64,000 nt of DNA from Ypsolopha sequella (GCA_934047225.1 OW204001.1:13810201-13874200); one strand, 5' to 3'. Positions 24,698-37,996 are shown, counted from the stretch's first letter. Notes: generated by a model from the letters alone, not told the origin. Numbers and translations are program-made.

Positions 24698-25462
24698 TTA
24701 GTAATAATAATAATAAAGGCGTAGGGATGTGACGACCCCATCGCCCTCTGGTACGTCCAGTACGTCCAGTGCAATCAGTCACCGCAGGGCGGCTTGTGGC
24801 GAGCCGATGGTGAGTGGCGACACCACGGACCCTACCTCCAGGGGACACTATCACACATGCGCTTACACACACACATACACACAGCAACACACCCCCGCCT
24901 CTGCGCTTGCCTTAAACAGCTGGCCAGAGTGGAGATGCTCCAGGTTGGAAGTGTAAAATTTCATAACGCCGGGGGCACTTGACTGTATAAGGATTTTGCG
25001 CACCGCAGACTCACCTCTCGACAACCTTAGCTGCTTATATAGTGTTGCCCCCTGGCCGCCCCATGGTGGCTAGATAGGGGGCCCACAACGGCTATCCTGT
25101 TGGATAGTTATCAAGCAGCAAGTCACCATCTGCCATACTTAAATTTGTGAGAGATTTTCGAGGCAGATGTCCGTTATCTCACTCCATAGCCCTGTTATCC
25201 GGCCCATTTAGCATCCCATCCTCATAGCCCACTCCAAGTCACTTCCTTCCTGGCAATAGTTTGGCAACTGTGGGGGACTGTCCGTTAGTGTATCTCAATG
25301 ATACATTGAGGGAGAGGCCTCCATTGATGCAGCCATCTCTAGATTAAATGGTACGAAAGGCCTCTTCAATGTTGGCTTCGGCCCCATGAATGCCTTTCAA
25401 ATGACTGGGTCCCTATGGGCCCGTGACTGAAAAGTGTACCTACATAATAATAAATAATAAAA
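24698..25462 (+). mobile_element. Probable non-LTR retroelement fragment with (TAA)n tails
   Basis: This GC-rich island sits in AT-rich DNA. It is bounded by an (AAT)n run at 24698-24716 and an AATAATAAATAATAA tail at 25446-25462, as expected for a LINE 3' region or SINE inserted beside an older tail. It includes a (CA)n-rich stretch near 24858-24885. Frames of 62-107 codons on both strands have no recognisable reverse transcriptase motif. The class is inference from the tail. Confidence 0.4.
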
Positions 25463-27314
25463 GCCGTTTATTTGTCACAAATGAATACAATATTATAAAA
25501 ACAAAATACACAAAATATACATGACAAATCGGTCTAAGGCTCGACTTATGGCTGTTTGTTAAAAAACAAAAACCGTCGATCTTCCGCCTTAGCCTATATT
25601 ACAAAACGGAACACAAAATCAAACAAAAATAAATATATATATTAACAATAATCAGAAACAAAACTTAAATCACATTTAAAAAACAAATTGAATAAAAAAT
25701 AATATGCATCTTTTACATAAGTTTTCATCACAATTTGAATATGACTGGAGCGATAGAGTTATCTAGCATTTAGACGAAAATTAACCCTAAAAAATACATA
25801 ACAGCAACAACAAAGATGGATATTACAAAAACGATACATTCGAGCAATACCTTACTCTACCTTAACCTTGTTTGTAGTATTAGAAATATATTTGTATATA
25901 ATAATAAACATTTATTTCAACAAAAACAAGATATGTCTAAACGTATGTTACGCTCATAACAGGAAAATAAATTACACCAGCCTTACATAAGACTAACTCT
26001 TACATCAAAAAACAGTTACCTTATGTGCATAAAAATATAGGCATATAATAAGCTACCTCCACGCCAAAGTTTTAAAAAACATAAATGAAAATATCTTTTT
26101 GACAACTGTTTCTATTCCATCAAAGAATATTTAGACTTTAATAAGTAAATATAAACTTAAAAGTAGTTATAGGCCTAGTCTTAATAGTGTATGTTAGTTT
26201 TATATGCCCAAAAATATGTGTATACACATGTAAAGGTAAAACATGGAGATCTAGGTTTAAGCAACAACAACCGCAAAATGTGCCCAAACCTATGTTTTAA
26301 CATTAACACAATAAATTTCATTCATTCATAATACAGAATACAGTTTCATTTAATTATATAAATACTATGCATGCTCATGCTCAATTTCCGTAGCCGACTA
26401 AAACCGTCAGAATTAAAGTATCGATATTCAAGCATCTTTCTGCTCTCTAGTTTCTGAATTACCACTGTAGCCCAGAGTTCCTTGGTATTTAGTTTTGTTA
26501 TAGTAGTTGCTACGAGTAAGTTTACTTTTATTATCTCAAAGAATAAAGCGCAGTTTTGTGACTTACTTCAAATTTCTGCGGAATTTCTGCTTTAAAAAAA
26601 TGCAATGTTGTTTCTTTACATTTTACTACTCAATTTAGTTTTTTTTTTTTTTTGTGAAATGCGTAAATTGTGACTCTCATTTAAAATTGACGATGAGAAC
26701 AAAAACAATTTTAAACAATTTTAAACAAAAAACAATAACAAATAATAGTCGAATTTCGTATGGTAAACGCCAGGGCCTTAACGATGAAATATCCACAAAA
26801 AAATATAGTATACTATTTTAATAATACTGTTTAATCATATCATTGTATTATCTGCAATAAATTGTATCTTTTTGAGGCTTTGAGGTATTTGTTTAGACAC
26901 CTTTGACTTGAAGTCAAAAAAGTGTTATTTTGCTACGATATGCCGGAAAAAGCTTTAGTTCTTAAATGTCTATCCTGCTCTAATCAACTGCCGAGGATGG
27001 TAAACTCCATTTATTTTGAAATTGCGGCTAAATTAGGACATTAAACTGTATTTTTTTTATGTAATAAAGATAGTTTTTTTTAGTGAGTATCTAGGCTTGT
27101 TAGTTTCGTTTTAATCGGTTTTGAAATATGTAAGCTGAATCTTTTTTTTTCGTGAAATTTATACTTATTTAAAAATATTTTATATTTATAATAATAATAT
27201 TAATAATTCTTAATTTCAGGCAACACATGACAAAATATAAAATACAATGACAAGTACCCATAGTAAATAAATACCTTACAGACTAACATACATAATACAA
27301 ATAAATTTCCAATG
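25463..27314. other. Intergenic DNA
   Basis: Strongly AT-rich, with T runs near 26640, 27060 and 27145. Positions 25463-25560 may be a reversed retroelement end. No gene seen. Confidence 0.4.
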
Positions 27315-27666
27315 CAATGCAAGTGCTCGTAAAGGCCCACTTTTTATGCATCAAAACCGAACAGAAAGTCGATTATTTTGCCCTAGGGCTTTATTATTTT
27401 TTTTTTTTATTTATTTACAATGGTTGTACTTTTTTTCCCACTGTTTAACGGCTCTGGATACAGTCTTTTTGAGCCAATCATAATTTAAAGTTCACAAGAT
27501 TATATTTGTTTTATTTCCTCACACTATGCATTGAAAAACGTAGTATGATACACGGGCGTAAGAGCAATAAATTACTCGGTTACGTTTAAAACACTTGCTA
27601 CGCTCGTGTTTTAAATCATCCTCGTAATTTATTCCTTTTCGCCCTTGTAGCATAAACAACTATTAT
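27315..27666 (+). repeat. Dispersed repeat with fold-back end, copy 2
   Basis: Second copy of 21934-22324 in direct orientation, about 40 bp shorter through small deletions near 27420. The palindromic end is retained. Confidence 0.8.
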
Positions 27667-28394
27667 GAAGTGTACTCGTCTTTAATAATGATATTGAGTC
27701 AAAAAACACAAAATATTTTTTTCGAAGTTTTATTATCTACTTAGCAGGAACTGGATCCGATGCAAAACATGATGATGACAGGATATTATTGATGATGATA
27801 ACGCCTTTTAGGCAATTTGTAATTTTTCGTTGACGGTAATTTGATAGGGAACTTTTTTCGTGGCGTTCACTCTTTATAAGGCGCAAAAGTGGTGCCACTT
27901 TGGAAAAAAATTACTTTTATACTACACTTGCTCGGAAAGTACCTTCTTACTTTTTTGAAAACGATGCAGAAAATACGTCATTACTGTCATACAAATATGC
28001 GGGCGGAAAAAGTGTATGAAAATTTTTAAATAACATAAAGAATTAGCAAGTGGCCAAGTGGCCAGTATTATTTTGCGAACTCGTACATAAAACTCGAAAA
28101 TTGATACTGGCCACTTGCTTTTCCTGTACGTACATAATAAAAAATAAGAAGGAAATAAAAAGTGACAATCGCACGCGAGTCAGTCGGTTACTTTTATTGT
28201 ATCTTGATTAAAAGTAAAATTATACTATTTCCTCGCAGGTGTAGTATAAAGCACTATGTATCACTCGGGAGAAAGTGCGATTCCCAACCCGTGTGTATTG
28301 AGGCCCTTGGCTTCGCCTCGGGCCTCAAACTACACCCTCGTTGGTAATCTTCCCCTTTCTTCCCTCGGTGAACAATGTACTATTCTAGCTTTCA
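27667..28394. other. Intergenic DNA with two small hairpins
   Basis: Positions 28045-28118 pair GCAAGTGGCC...GTAT with ATACTGGCCACTTGC. Positions 28296-28328 form TTGAGGCCC/GGGCCTCAA around a GC-rich loop. Both look like remnants of lepidopteran repeats. Confidence 0.5.
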
Positions 28395-28631
28395 GCCCCC
28401 CTATTCTGTATCTTTAGTTGCCAACTGAACGAGGTGCCTATCATCAAAAACATAGATAAAAACTGAAATTTCAAAATTTCCTTTAGTGGGTATTGAACTA
28501 TTAACAATCTGTATCGTCACTTCAAGTGCGAAAATATCCTTAGGACATCGGAATTCGATAGTATATCTATGTTTTTGATGATAGACACCCAGTCCAGAAG
28601 GCAACTAGAGATACATAATAGGCCCGCTGGT
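28395..28631. mobile_element. 237-bp fold-back MITE, copy A
   Basis: Ends pair as CTATTCTGTATCTTTAGTTGCC with the complement of GGCAACTAGAGATACATAATAG. A second inner pair is CTATCATCAAAAACATAGAT with ATCTATGTTTTTGATGATAG. Copy B at 60355-60591 is about 95% alike and copy C at 57660-57884 is more diverged. The 67-codon minus frame is shared by A and B only because the DNA is repeated. Confidence 0.88.
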
Positions 28632-30667
28632 AACAATTATTGAGAGTTTGGTCAATAAAATGCCTAGAAATAGCAATTAACTATTTGCCAAAAAATAACA
28701 TTTTAGCTCGTCGAAGACGTTATCTATGAAAACAATAATGATTTATTACAATTTTCAATATTCATTTTGGCAGGTAAGTAATAATATTTTTACTAAAGTG
28801 CAGCACTTTGGCAGCTACTAGGGCCTTAATCCTATTTAAGTTAGGTTAGTTTTCAGTCTAAACCCTTGATGATGATCTAAAACCGAAACCGGTCGGGTTA
28901 AATAAGCTAATAAACTGTGAAACGAGTGCAAGTGTGTTTATTCATCATGTTGTTATCCAAGTTTCACCAAGTGCCGACAATTATTGACTACATGTTCTGT
29001 GATTGATTATCATCAAAGTCGATTTGACTTCACTCAACTGAAGGGTAAAAAAGAACATCGAATTGAAAAAACTAGTAATGGTAAGAAAAAAACAAATTAC
29101 AATTTTTTAAAACATGGTAGTGGTTTGTCGGCAAAAACCCGAAGTCCACCTTTTCTTATCCACATGCAAGAGAATTTTAATTAAACACAGAATTTCTTGT
29201 ATCACTTAATTATTTTCGTACTGTAACGCTGTTCGCTTAGTTCCTACGGTTTTATTCCGAAACTGTTGCTTCCTTAGTTTCTTCCTTTGTTTTTAGTCGT
29301 GATCTAAAATAATATTCATTTCTACACGTACTTTTAATTCATAAATATTTCATCCCACTTGCGTCGTCCTTAGTCGAATAAGAAAAATTAAAAACCTTTA
29401 TGTATCTATTTATTATAAATAAAAAGCTTCAGAATAAAGACGAAGATTAAATCTGCGCAATTTTCCTGATAACAAACACCTACAAATAAAACTGAAGTAA
29501 GAAATATTATTTTATGGATCCTTAGTTGAATTAAACATTTAAACCTATGCAAATACGACACATTCGGACTTTTGGCATTTTAAATAAAATCAACATCCAT
29601 ATCCGTAGAAAAATCTCTCGAACATAACGCGTGCTGTCATTTACGATTGAGCCGTCAAAAGTCCCGCCGAAAAAACGTGTTACAATAATGTCTACTGTCT
29701 CACTTATTATGACCGTTCCGAGAATGTTTGGTGCGGCTGTAAATCTATTTAATTGCCAGCATTTCGGCACAAACGTTGTAACTCAATGTTTTAGGACCTG
29801 AAAACTCACCAGCTCACCCAAAAACCTTTCTCCATCCTTAACACAATAGACATACGCAACATTTTTCACTAACGTAACTGAAAACCTTCGATGGTAGTGA
29901 TGTACCTCCTGCGGCCACGGAGAGTTTCTCAGTGGAGACCGTCATAAAACAATAAAACTACCCTAACAGTTATTCAGTTACTTCCCTTTTGTGCTGCGAA
30001 ACAATCGATGGCATTGGTCCGAATTGCCCCTAACTGCCGCGCCATTGTTTTTCGTTGACAAATGAAGATGTTGAACGATGATCCTGAGTCGTAATTCTAA
30101 GTAGCACGAGGAGCTTCTGCATATCGATTAGTTTATGCAATGCTATTTATTGTTGCTGATTATTGTTTTAGAATTAGAACAAGGGATTTGCAGTTAAGGT
30201 TGTCCAGATGATAATAGAGATCTTTGTTTTAGTTGAGTTCGTTTTTATACCAAACCTACCTATTTCTTGATGATGACAGTTCAGTTTTGTGTGTAGTAGT
30301 TTAACAACGGGTATCTACCTACTACAAATATTTATAATTATCAACTTTCAAATTTCTTGTTTGGAAAAATAATGTATAACTTCATTTTAAACTTATACTA
30401 TATATTCGCAAGAGAACTTCGTCACGTAATTTACTTTTTTTACGTTTACGCTTGGCCACAATCGCGCTTAATGCAAATAACGATGGAACTAAGGACGAAG
30501 AGCGTTCGCTCATAAAGACGAGGCGTTTATCAGCTTTTCCAGGGACTCTGGAATTAACGGAAGTAAATTTGAGTTTTTAACAGGCACATGACTGATGATG
30601 ATACTATACAACTGCCCTTAACCTATTGAAGTCAATGCTGTAAGCACACTCCGGTTAAGGCTTCTTA
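28632..30667. other. Intergenic DNA
   Basis: No gene supported. Frames at 28984-29184 and 29531-29770 are short and without domains. Confidence 0.4.
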
Positions 30668-30721
30668 TGACGTCATATCATGCCGGTACATGACGTCATA
30701 TAATGCCGGTACATGACGTCA
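30668..30721. promoter_or_regulatory. Three CRE-like TGACGTCA palindromes at 23-bp spacing
   Basis: TGACGTCA occurs at 30668-30675, 30691-30698 and 30714-30721. The units share TGCCGGTACATGACGTCATAT, so this is a short tandem repeat whose unit contains a perfect cAMP-response-element/ATF site. A regulatory role is inference; it could simply be a minisatellite. Confidence 0.5.
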
Positions 30722-32710
30722 TATCAGGTGTGGCAAGCCACGGCTGGGGTGCGTTCATTCAAAAACTCTAGGCTGGGTAGAAACACTGGGGTTGTATATA
30801 TAACGCTGAGTTTTTGAATGGGTTTCGTCGTGTAGCGACACTACAAATGTCAATTATCATTTTTGCATTATATTTAGTGCAGAGATGTACGAAATTTAAC
30901 GCAAAAATATCAAGGAGCCTATACAAAACTTGCTCTGCGCCAGAGTAGCGAGTGACACTGTCATTTTTGAACGGTCGGTGTTGGTTGAGACGCAAGTTGA
31001 TTTTTGAACGGGTTAGTGTTGCAACCCGGGTAGGAAACCCAACCCGGTGTGAGTTTATGAACAACTATCCGGAGCATCACACCAGTTGAATAAAAAATAT
31101 CTGTCAGTTAGGTTTTTTGATAAGTGTAAAATCAGTTGAACAAAACCATTTTGATAATTTTGTATTGTTAAATATTTGTTCCAAAAACGATCTTGAATAT
31201 ACTTTGGCGTAACATAAGGCTGTCGCCATATTATTACACTTTTACTTTGCATGCTTTACACAGCATGCAACAAACAAACAGCATGTCTAATATGTAAAAT
31301 AAAAGAACTCGAAACATTTCATGTAACGCTGCAGGTTTCACCATGGCAACAAAACCCGTGGCTAAATGCACGGACAAAACGCGATTCAGAATCATCACTC
31401 AATCTCTCCTCTAATATCCGATACACTCAATCATTGTCAACTTAACAGTTAAATATGCCTTCTAAAGAAGCCATTAAACACAACACCTCAATAAACTGTT
31501 TGTAAACACGAAAAGCACTCCAGCTGCGAGAACCAGAGGAGCTTCGAAGACCAAAGACAATGTTCTTCACGTAATAGTCTATGACTCATGCGCCAATAAA
31601 TAAATCATTTGAAAAAGGAACAAGAATCAGAAGTCGATTGTTGTCTCTTCTATGCTAAACCAGAGTAATAATTTGTTGAAAACAAGCGAGCTTTTTCGAA
31701 TTTCGAACGCGCCCAGTATGAGGTCCCAAAAGGGTCCAAGTTTAAGCATTCAATATAGTATATTGTTGATTACTAAACAAAACAGCGTGTCGACACCCTC
31801 CTTCCATTGTTTACGGAGAAATTACAAATTGTCTTCGCAGTTGAAGGCAAATTGTAAAAAAATCATTTCAGTAGTGCATTCAAAACATTGAATGATGATA
31901 AATGGGGCAATAATTAGGACCGTTATTTTTCTATTCTAATTTACTAATATATATTGTTATTATTCAGTAAGCATTCATATTTATTTTTATATTTCACCTA
32001 TTCGTTCGTTGCAAAAAAAACATCACGAAAATACTTTTATACTATACGAAAAAAAAGTTTCTTTTGCCGTTTTTTTTCCATCTGTGATAGTAAAATCATC
32101 TACAAAAAGACTTCAACGGCGGTCGATGTTGAATCTACTTTTTTGGTCGACCGATTCGATGACATGCACGACTTTCGCATTTGTTGGAGAATTTTGTGGA
32201 CATTTGATCGAAATGCCACCAATTTAGTTCTCGTGGGAAACAAACTATCACTGAAAGTGGAGAGCGGGTAACAAGTGGCACCATTTTTAATGGCTACCAA
32301 TTTACTAAACTAAACATGATCCCTTCCCGCGCGGACCAATTAGCGTTTTAGCGCTGAAAATTGACGCAGTACCATTCAAGTCTGAGTTATATTATATTTC
32401 ACCCAAATATTTTGTACCATAGAAATATTTTATATACGTACTCGTTTACATTTTAATGTGAAAATAAATTCATACATTTCAAAATTACTTTAAAAATCCT
32501 GCAGTCACAGATTCTTGACATGCAAAGAGTTTTGTTACCTCTAATATGAAATGAAATATATTTATTTATGTAATGTAGGTATACATTAGAAACACTTTTT
32601 ACTGATCAGCTATAATAAAATAATAAATGACTAATAGTTTTATAGAATAAACATTATTTAACAAATAAGTATAGGAAAATAATATATAATGGAATACAGT
32701 TAATAAATAT
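30722..32710. other. Intergenic DNA with repeat-like segments
   Basis: Positions 30960-31050 contain two related stretches (TTTTTGAACGG then GGTTGGTTGAGACGC; TTTTTGAACGGGTTAGTGTTG), probably an old transposon. Positions 32100-32275 read open on both strands without a recognisable domain. Positions 32550-32710 resemble an AT-rich reversed retroelement end leading into the repeat at 32711. Confidence 0.4.
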
Positions 32711-32772
32711 ATGCCTAACCCCGCCTATTCGATTAGTCTTGCTAAGAAGAAGGGCAAGAGACTTAGCAAGAT
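32711..32772 (+). repeat. 63-bp dispersed repeat, copy 2
   Basis: Nearly identical to 3894-3956, with the same small inverted repeat CTTGCTAAG/CTTAGCAAG. Confidence 0.7.
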
Positions 32773-34033
32773 CATGTCTTCTATATATACAAATAATCAA
32801 ACTCTTATTGTAGTGACACAGGGATTAATTATACTAGGAAAATAATAAAGTAGTAACATTAAGTAAACCATAAACCGTACTGAACATCTTTCCAGAAAAA
32901 CAAATAGAGACGCGCGAAAAAAGTGGTCTTGTCCTTACGAAGTTCTCAATAGGTGTATTAATTTTTTTTAAGGTATAATAAAAAAATACTTTATGATAAA
33001 AAAACAAAACATTGTCACCAGCCCTACAGATCTACAAAACAAATAAACGCCGCTAATTAAATTTCAAAGTGACAGCCAAAGAAAGCCTTAGCACTTTTAT
33101 TGGTATCACGATTTAGGAATTATCAGCCATGGAAAACCATCAGCAAAGAACTCAACCACGCTTCTTCATCAGGTGCCTGTGACGAAAGAACCGAGGACAC
33201 GTGCGTGAACTATCCGCCGAGAAAATCGATCAACCACCACATTTTCCCGAAAAACCGTCGAAGTCACCGACCGATTAAAAATTACACCCGATTCTCAACG
33301 CTCCAGCCAAAATGCGAGACACACGATCCACCTGAACCGATTATTCGATTCACACTCGCATTCGAATAACTGTCGCGGCAATTCGGATTTTTAATAGACC
33401 AACAGTTATCTGCAATTAAAAGCTGTTGTGTTTTGGTAGTTCTCACGGAAATGGACACGTAAATCGATCTCGGCAACGAATAGCGACGATAAATATTAAC
33501 ATCCCAGTGTGGGCGAGCGTATGCCGATTTTTCTCGCCCCAAACTGTGATTTGATGGCTGGCTCTGAGAATGAGTGCTACAATGTTCACCCAGGCAGGTA
33601 AAGAGGTCAAAACCTCATTGTAGCACTCAACAGATGTTTTACACTTCAGTTACCGAACTTTATGTTTAATTGTAGATGATAGAGGGTCAGCTGAAAATCG
33701 ACGCTGCATGCTCACAGCATAAGCTGAGCTGTCTCCTTTTTGTATTTTTGTGTTTAATTATGTTGTGTTACTTTTATGTGTTGTTTTAGACAAACAAACT
33801 TTTCCTTTTTCTATTTCTATTTTTTACCGAAGGTTTTATCCCATTTTATAAGTACAATTATTGGTTTTAAGACTATCTTTGTACTTCTTCCAAATTGTAA
33901 TTATCTTTAAACCTCAAAAGCTGAATAGCAAAGTGATTTTTACTGCTTTACTAGCTGCAGATGTTTTAACAGCTTTGCTCTTTGCTGTGAGCATTTCCCG
34001 TTTTGATTGGAAACTTATACAACATGTAACAGA
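32773..34033. other. Intergenic DNA
   Basis: Positions 33100-33369 hold an 89-codon plus frame (near-cognate TTG start) of more balanced composition than its surroundings, but no domain is recognised. A 14-bp perfect stem lies at 33571-33584 and 33616-33629. Confidence 0.4.
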
Positions 34034-34266
34034 AAGGTGTAACCATATTCGAAGAGCTTATTCAGTCAATGGTATAGAACAACTTTTACTATGGAACAAA
34101 CCCTGTATCTCGAAAAAAAAATGAACTGTTTCATAGAAGAATGCAATCCCGCTCGGCTGAAATGTATGGAAGGGCAGATTTTTGTTTTAGATTTCAGGGT
34201 TGGCTCCATAGTAAAAGTTGTTTTATACCATTGACTGAATAAGCTCTTCAAATATGGTTACACCTT
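34034..34266. mobile_element. Fold-back MITE-like element
   Basis: AAGGTGTAACCATATT and about 55 further bases (GAAGAGCTTATTCAGTCAATGG, ACAACTTTTACTATGGA) recur as the reverse complement ending at 34266. 233 bp. A related fragment (AACAACTTTTACTATGGACC) is at 35694-35713. Confidence 0.85.
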
Positions 34267-34280
34267 TTTTTTACACCTTG

Positions 34281-34350
34281 TATATAATAAATGAAATGGA
34301 TATTAACATAACATCAATGTTATGTTTATATCCATTTAATTTATTATATA
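34281..34350. repeat. 70-bp palindrome
   Basis: TATATAATAAATGAAATGGATA... pairs with its complement around ACATCAATGT. The right half is followed by a direct partial copy (34351-34377, CATCAATGTTATGTTTATAT). Confidence 0.8.
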
Positions 34351-34395
34351 CATCAATGTTATGTTTATATCCATTTCATTCTTAGTATAATATGT

Positions 34396-36686
34396 ACAAT
34401 GAATGGTTACTAAGATGCACAAATGAATGCAGTTGGTACTTTGGATACTGTAAGCAGAAACTAACTTCCACTTCGTCTTTGATAATCAAACTACGTGCAT
34501 TTAGTTACTTAAAACTTGTATAACAAGTAGTTTCTGGTCCTGTTGAGTTTCCTCTAAAGTTCTGTTTTGCATAATGCTGTTAAGGTGCAATAGGTCCATC
34601 GCACATAATAAGGTAAGTGCATGTCCGAAATACCTACCCATACATTAGATAGACTAAAAAACTTAAATAATAATAAAAAGCGAAAAAGTGCCATAAAATT
34701 TTATTTTCTTCAACATCAGCAGCCTGTGGCTGCGTGATGTTATATAACATAATATAAGTTAGAACCTAGTTTAATTAGTTTAGCATAAAGTTTGCGATCT
34801 CGCCATACCGCGCATAAACCATGTGGTTTTAGTCGGATGGCTTTAAATTCTTAAAAATGTAAGTAAATTTAACTATGAAAAAATAAACTAAAAAAAAAAA
34901 TGCAGTGCGGTGAATCAAGAAGAGATTGGTCATTGCTGTTTTTTAATTAATGAAATTTTATATAAATTCACACATGAACGTTTTGGAAAAAATGGCGCTT
35001 TGAGAAGTGACCGTAGTCAGGAAAAAAAATACCTAAAACACTTTCAGGTAACTTAGAAACTTAGAATTTAGCTTAAAGGTAGATTTTATGATGATACATT
35101 GAGCATGTACTACAAATAAAACATTCAGAAAATTACTTATATTTAACTATCGAAGAAGTAAAAAGCACCAAATTAATAAGACTCTTCGGATACATAGAGT
35201 TTATTGGATCGTCAGTGTCAATTTAAGTTAGACATTTTAACTGCACGTGGAATAAAATTCGTGTTTTAAACGATAGGTACGAATTGGACTCTCAGGGAAC
35301 GAGTCTTATTCGCCTTGATCGGTTTTTCTATCTTGAAAAACAAGATCTATGAACTTTATTCGACACTAATATTATAAGGAAGTAAAATTTGTTTGTTTTT
35401 ATGTAGGGGATAATCTCTGGAACCATTGAACCGATTTCAAAATTTTTATTCTAATTGTTATAATTTTCACTTGGACATAGGTTATAGTTTATTTCCTGGG
35501 GATAGATAAATTCCTAGGGACATAGGCATTAATTTCATCCGCGTAGGTAATCTCAAAATCCACTAAACCGATTTTGAAAGTTCTTTCACTGTTGTAATGG
35601 TTAGATTCTTCACTTAGACAAAGGCCATAATTATACTGGGTGTTAATATGATGTTGTGGAAGCCGAAAACTGGCGAAAGTACTCGTCTATACGAACAACT
35701 TTTACTATGGACCTAACCATAGAAAAGTTACATAGCTACCCAACTAAAATGTATGAAAAAGCTGCTTTTTTTTCTCGATTTCTCGAATTTTTTCACGAAA
35801 TGTTGTTTCTGCACCAACCCGCCTGCCCAGTGGACGAACCAGGCTGATGGATGAATCGATGGAACTTGTTAGAATGCAACGGAACCTTAGGGCGCGAGAT
35901 CTACTCGCACTTCACCGGTTTTTACACTACCTTAAGGCGAACGGATACGCCAACTGCAATTTGGACCTGTCTTTGAAGGCCTACTCCTCCCACACGGGTG
36001 GTCCAAAAACTTTCATAAAAATTTGATGATAGGCATTATAGAGTCAAAAATAAATTTTAAGTTTCATAAACTGTTTTTCTATTGTAAGTTTAGACAAAAA
36101 AAATCGAAAGTTTCACATGATTAACACAAGAATTCTCTTACTCCTTCCAAACGCCTAAAGCGATTTCAATTATTATTTCATCAAATTATAGAAAATTTTT
36201 AGATCTTAAAAATTTAAGTTCAATTTTTTTTTTTCGTTCATGGCGTCCATGTGAAAAGTATTATTTTCTCCTATTTTGCGCTGGCTGGAGACGCAGTGGT
36301 TGTCGTAACAGCCACTTTTCAAGGCACGCTGAAATAAACATTATTTCAATGTCGTTTCCGTTGATATTTGTACCGACACACATTGAGTTGCTTATTTAGC
36401 GTAGTCACACGCCTTAGGCTAGTACATCTTCTGTAATATTTTAAAAGTGAAAGTTTTTAATTGTTTGACATTTCCAACAAAAGAGATTAATCAGTATTTT
36501 AATTTAAGATCAGACAACAAAAACTGGGCCTCCCCAACATCCGGCTTGGACCACAAACACACACTCAGCCTCCGCCCAGATTTTCCTACAAACTTGATTC
36601 GTCATGTCCAATTAGAACAGATCATAGAGAAACTACCCTCGATGGAATAGAGATACGACGTTTTCATCTCAAAACAGTTTTGTCAT
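34396..36686. other. Intergenic DNA with repeat fragments
   Basis: Positions 35365-35640 begin ACTAATATTATAAGGAAGTAAAATTTG and resemble a diverged Helitron/Lep1-type repeat. Positions 35876-35922 are a scrap of the GGCCAAGTGCGAGTCGG family in reverse. Positions 36330-36400 match half of the fold-back at 10641-10794. No gene. Confidence 0.45.
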
Positions 36687-36944
36687 CAGTGGCGTGCACA
36701 GAACTTTTTGCTGGAAAAGCAGACAATTGGTCAAGAACAACAATAAAAAAAATATGAAAAAATTTCAATATCACTTTGAAAAAACAAAATTGTATGACGC
36801 CAGGGTAGACAATGTCTACCCTAGAGTGAAAATTTCCTATACATTTTTTTTTCAAAGTGATATTAAAATTTTTTCATATTTTTTTTATTGTTATTCTTGA
36901 CCAATTGCTTGCTTTTCCAGCAAAAAGTTCTGTGCACGCCACTG
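36687..36944. mobile_element. hAT-type MITE with 8-bp target duplication
   Basis: The ends read CAGTGGCGTGCACAGAAC and the exact complement. The arms continue as AGTTTTTGCTGGAAAAGC and an AT-rich pairing to the centre (GGTAGACAATGTCTACC). The flanks are TTTGTCAT at 36679-36686 and again at 36945-36952. CAG ends with an 8-bp duplication are diagnostic of hAT elements. No coding capacity; the frames on each strand are mirror artefacts. Confidence 0.95.
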
Positions 36945-36952
36945 TTTGTCAT

Positions 36953-37996
36953 AGAATAGTTGAGCAGCGAATAGCTTAAAAATAAAACATATATTTTTTT
37001 AATAGTTTCAAGAAGTGACAGTAAAACTCAATTTTTATTGTTTGTCTGAACTTTTATATATTAATTAAACGCTTGTTTTCCATTTGACCCAGTGAAAGAA
37101 TGTTCTTAATTTACTTTAACTTCCATGGTTTACCACGCTTCATACAACTTTAGACAATACAAATCTTCTATACTTGGATATGTAGTTAAATTGCAATACA
37201 AAAATGCCATCAATTAACTGGTCATATCGTTAGACAATTCACGAACATCGCATGAAAGACTCATCGGTCATTCATGTAAAAACAAAATTCAATAATCGTT
37301 TAACTTCTCATCTATTTCAACTTGAAGCAAAGATTCCCACGCGTGTGCCTTACCGACAATTTTTTGCTCGGAAACAGTTTTTTCTCAAAAAATCCAGTCA
37401 TTGGATCGATGATTCGATGCCAAGCACGAATCACGTTCTGCATTGATCGAAGAGTTTTTCTGATACTGCCTGTGTTCTGATTGGACGATGCAGTGTGATG
37501 GCATTCGAGTTTGGGTTTATTGTATTAATTGTGTAATGTTATGTAACGATTTTATCATTTTATTTTATTTAGCTTTAAGGGAATTCGCTTTTTTGTGGCG
37601 CGAGTCTTGTGCTATACAACTCTTTACAAAGATTTCTCTCTTGAATGTTACTGAAAACTTTTGAAACGTATAGTTTAAATTAGTGTATGTGTAGTCTACA
37701 TGCAAAAACGCATCATTTGATGCTACACGTCAATTTTGGAAATATGGAAATAAGACATGATTGAGAAATAAAGTATCTTAAAGGATTTACAGTAATCAGC
37801 ACATACAACCAAATATCAACAATTTTTTTTTATTTCTTGATGGAACATTTTTTTTGAAAATTACTTGGTAGACTGAGCCACTTCGTATATTTTATGATTT
37901 TGCAACTAGTTTCATCCTTTAAAAGGTCATCTTCAGGCAATTATAACTGAATTTACCCAAAAATACGTTTCAGTGTCGCAGATTTTACTTATTTTT
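36953..37996. other. Intergenic DNA
   Basis: No gene or element recognised. Confidence 0.4.

Noticed and set aside
24567..24890. 107-codon minus frame in the GC-rich island
   Set aside because: The open frame follows from GC content; it has (CA)n-encoded and Arg-rich low-complexity parts and no reverse transcriptase motif.
28401..28604. 67-codon minus frame seen twice (also 60361-60564)
   Set aside because: Its duplication comes from the MITE, not from a conserved protein.
33100..33369. 89-codon plus frame
   Set aside because: Starts at TTG, with no domain or exon context; kept only as a remark.
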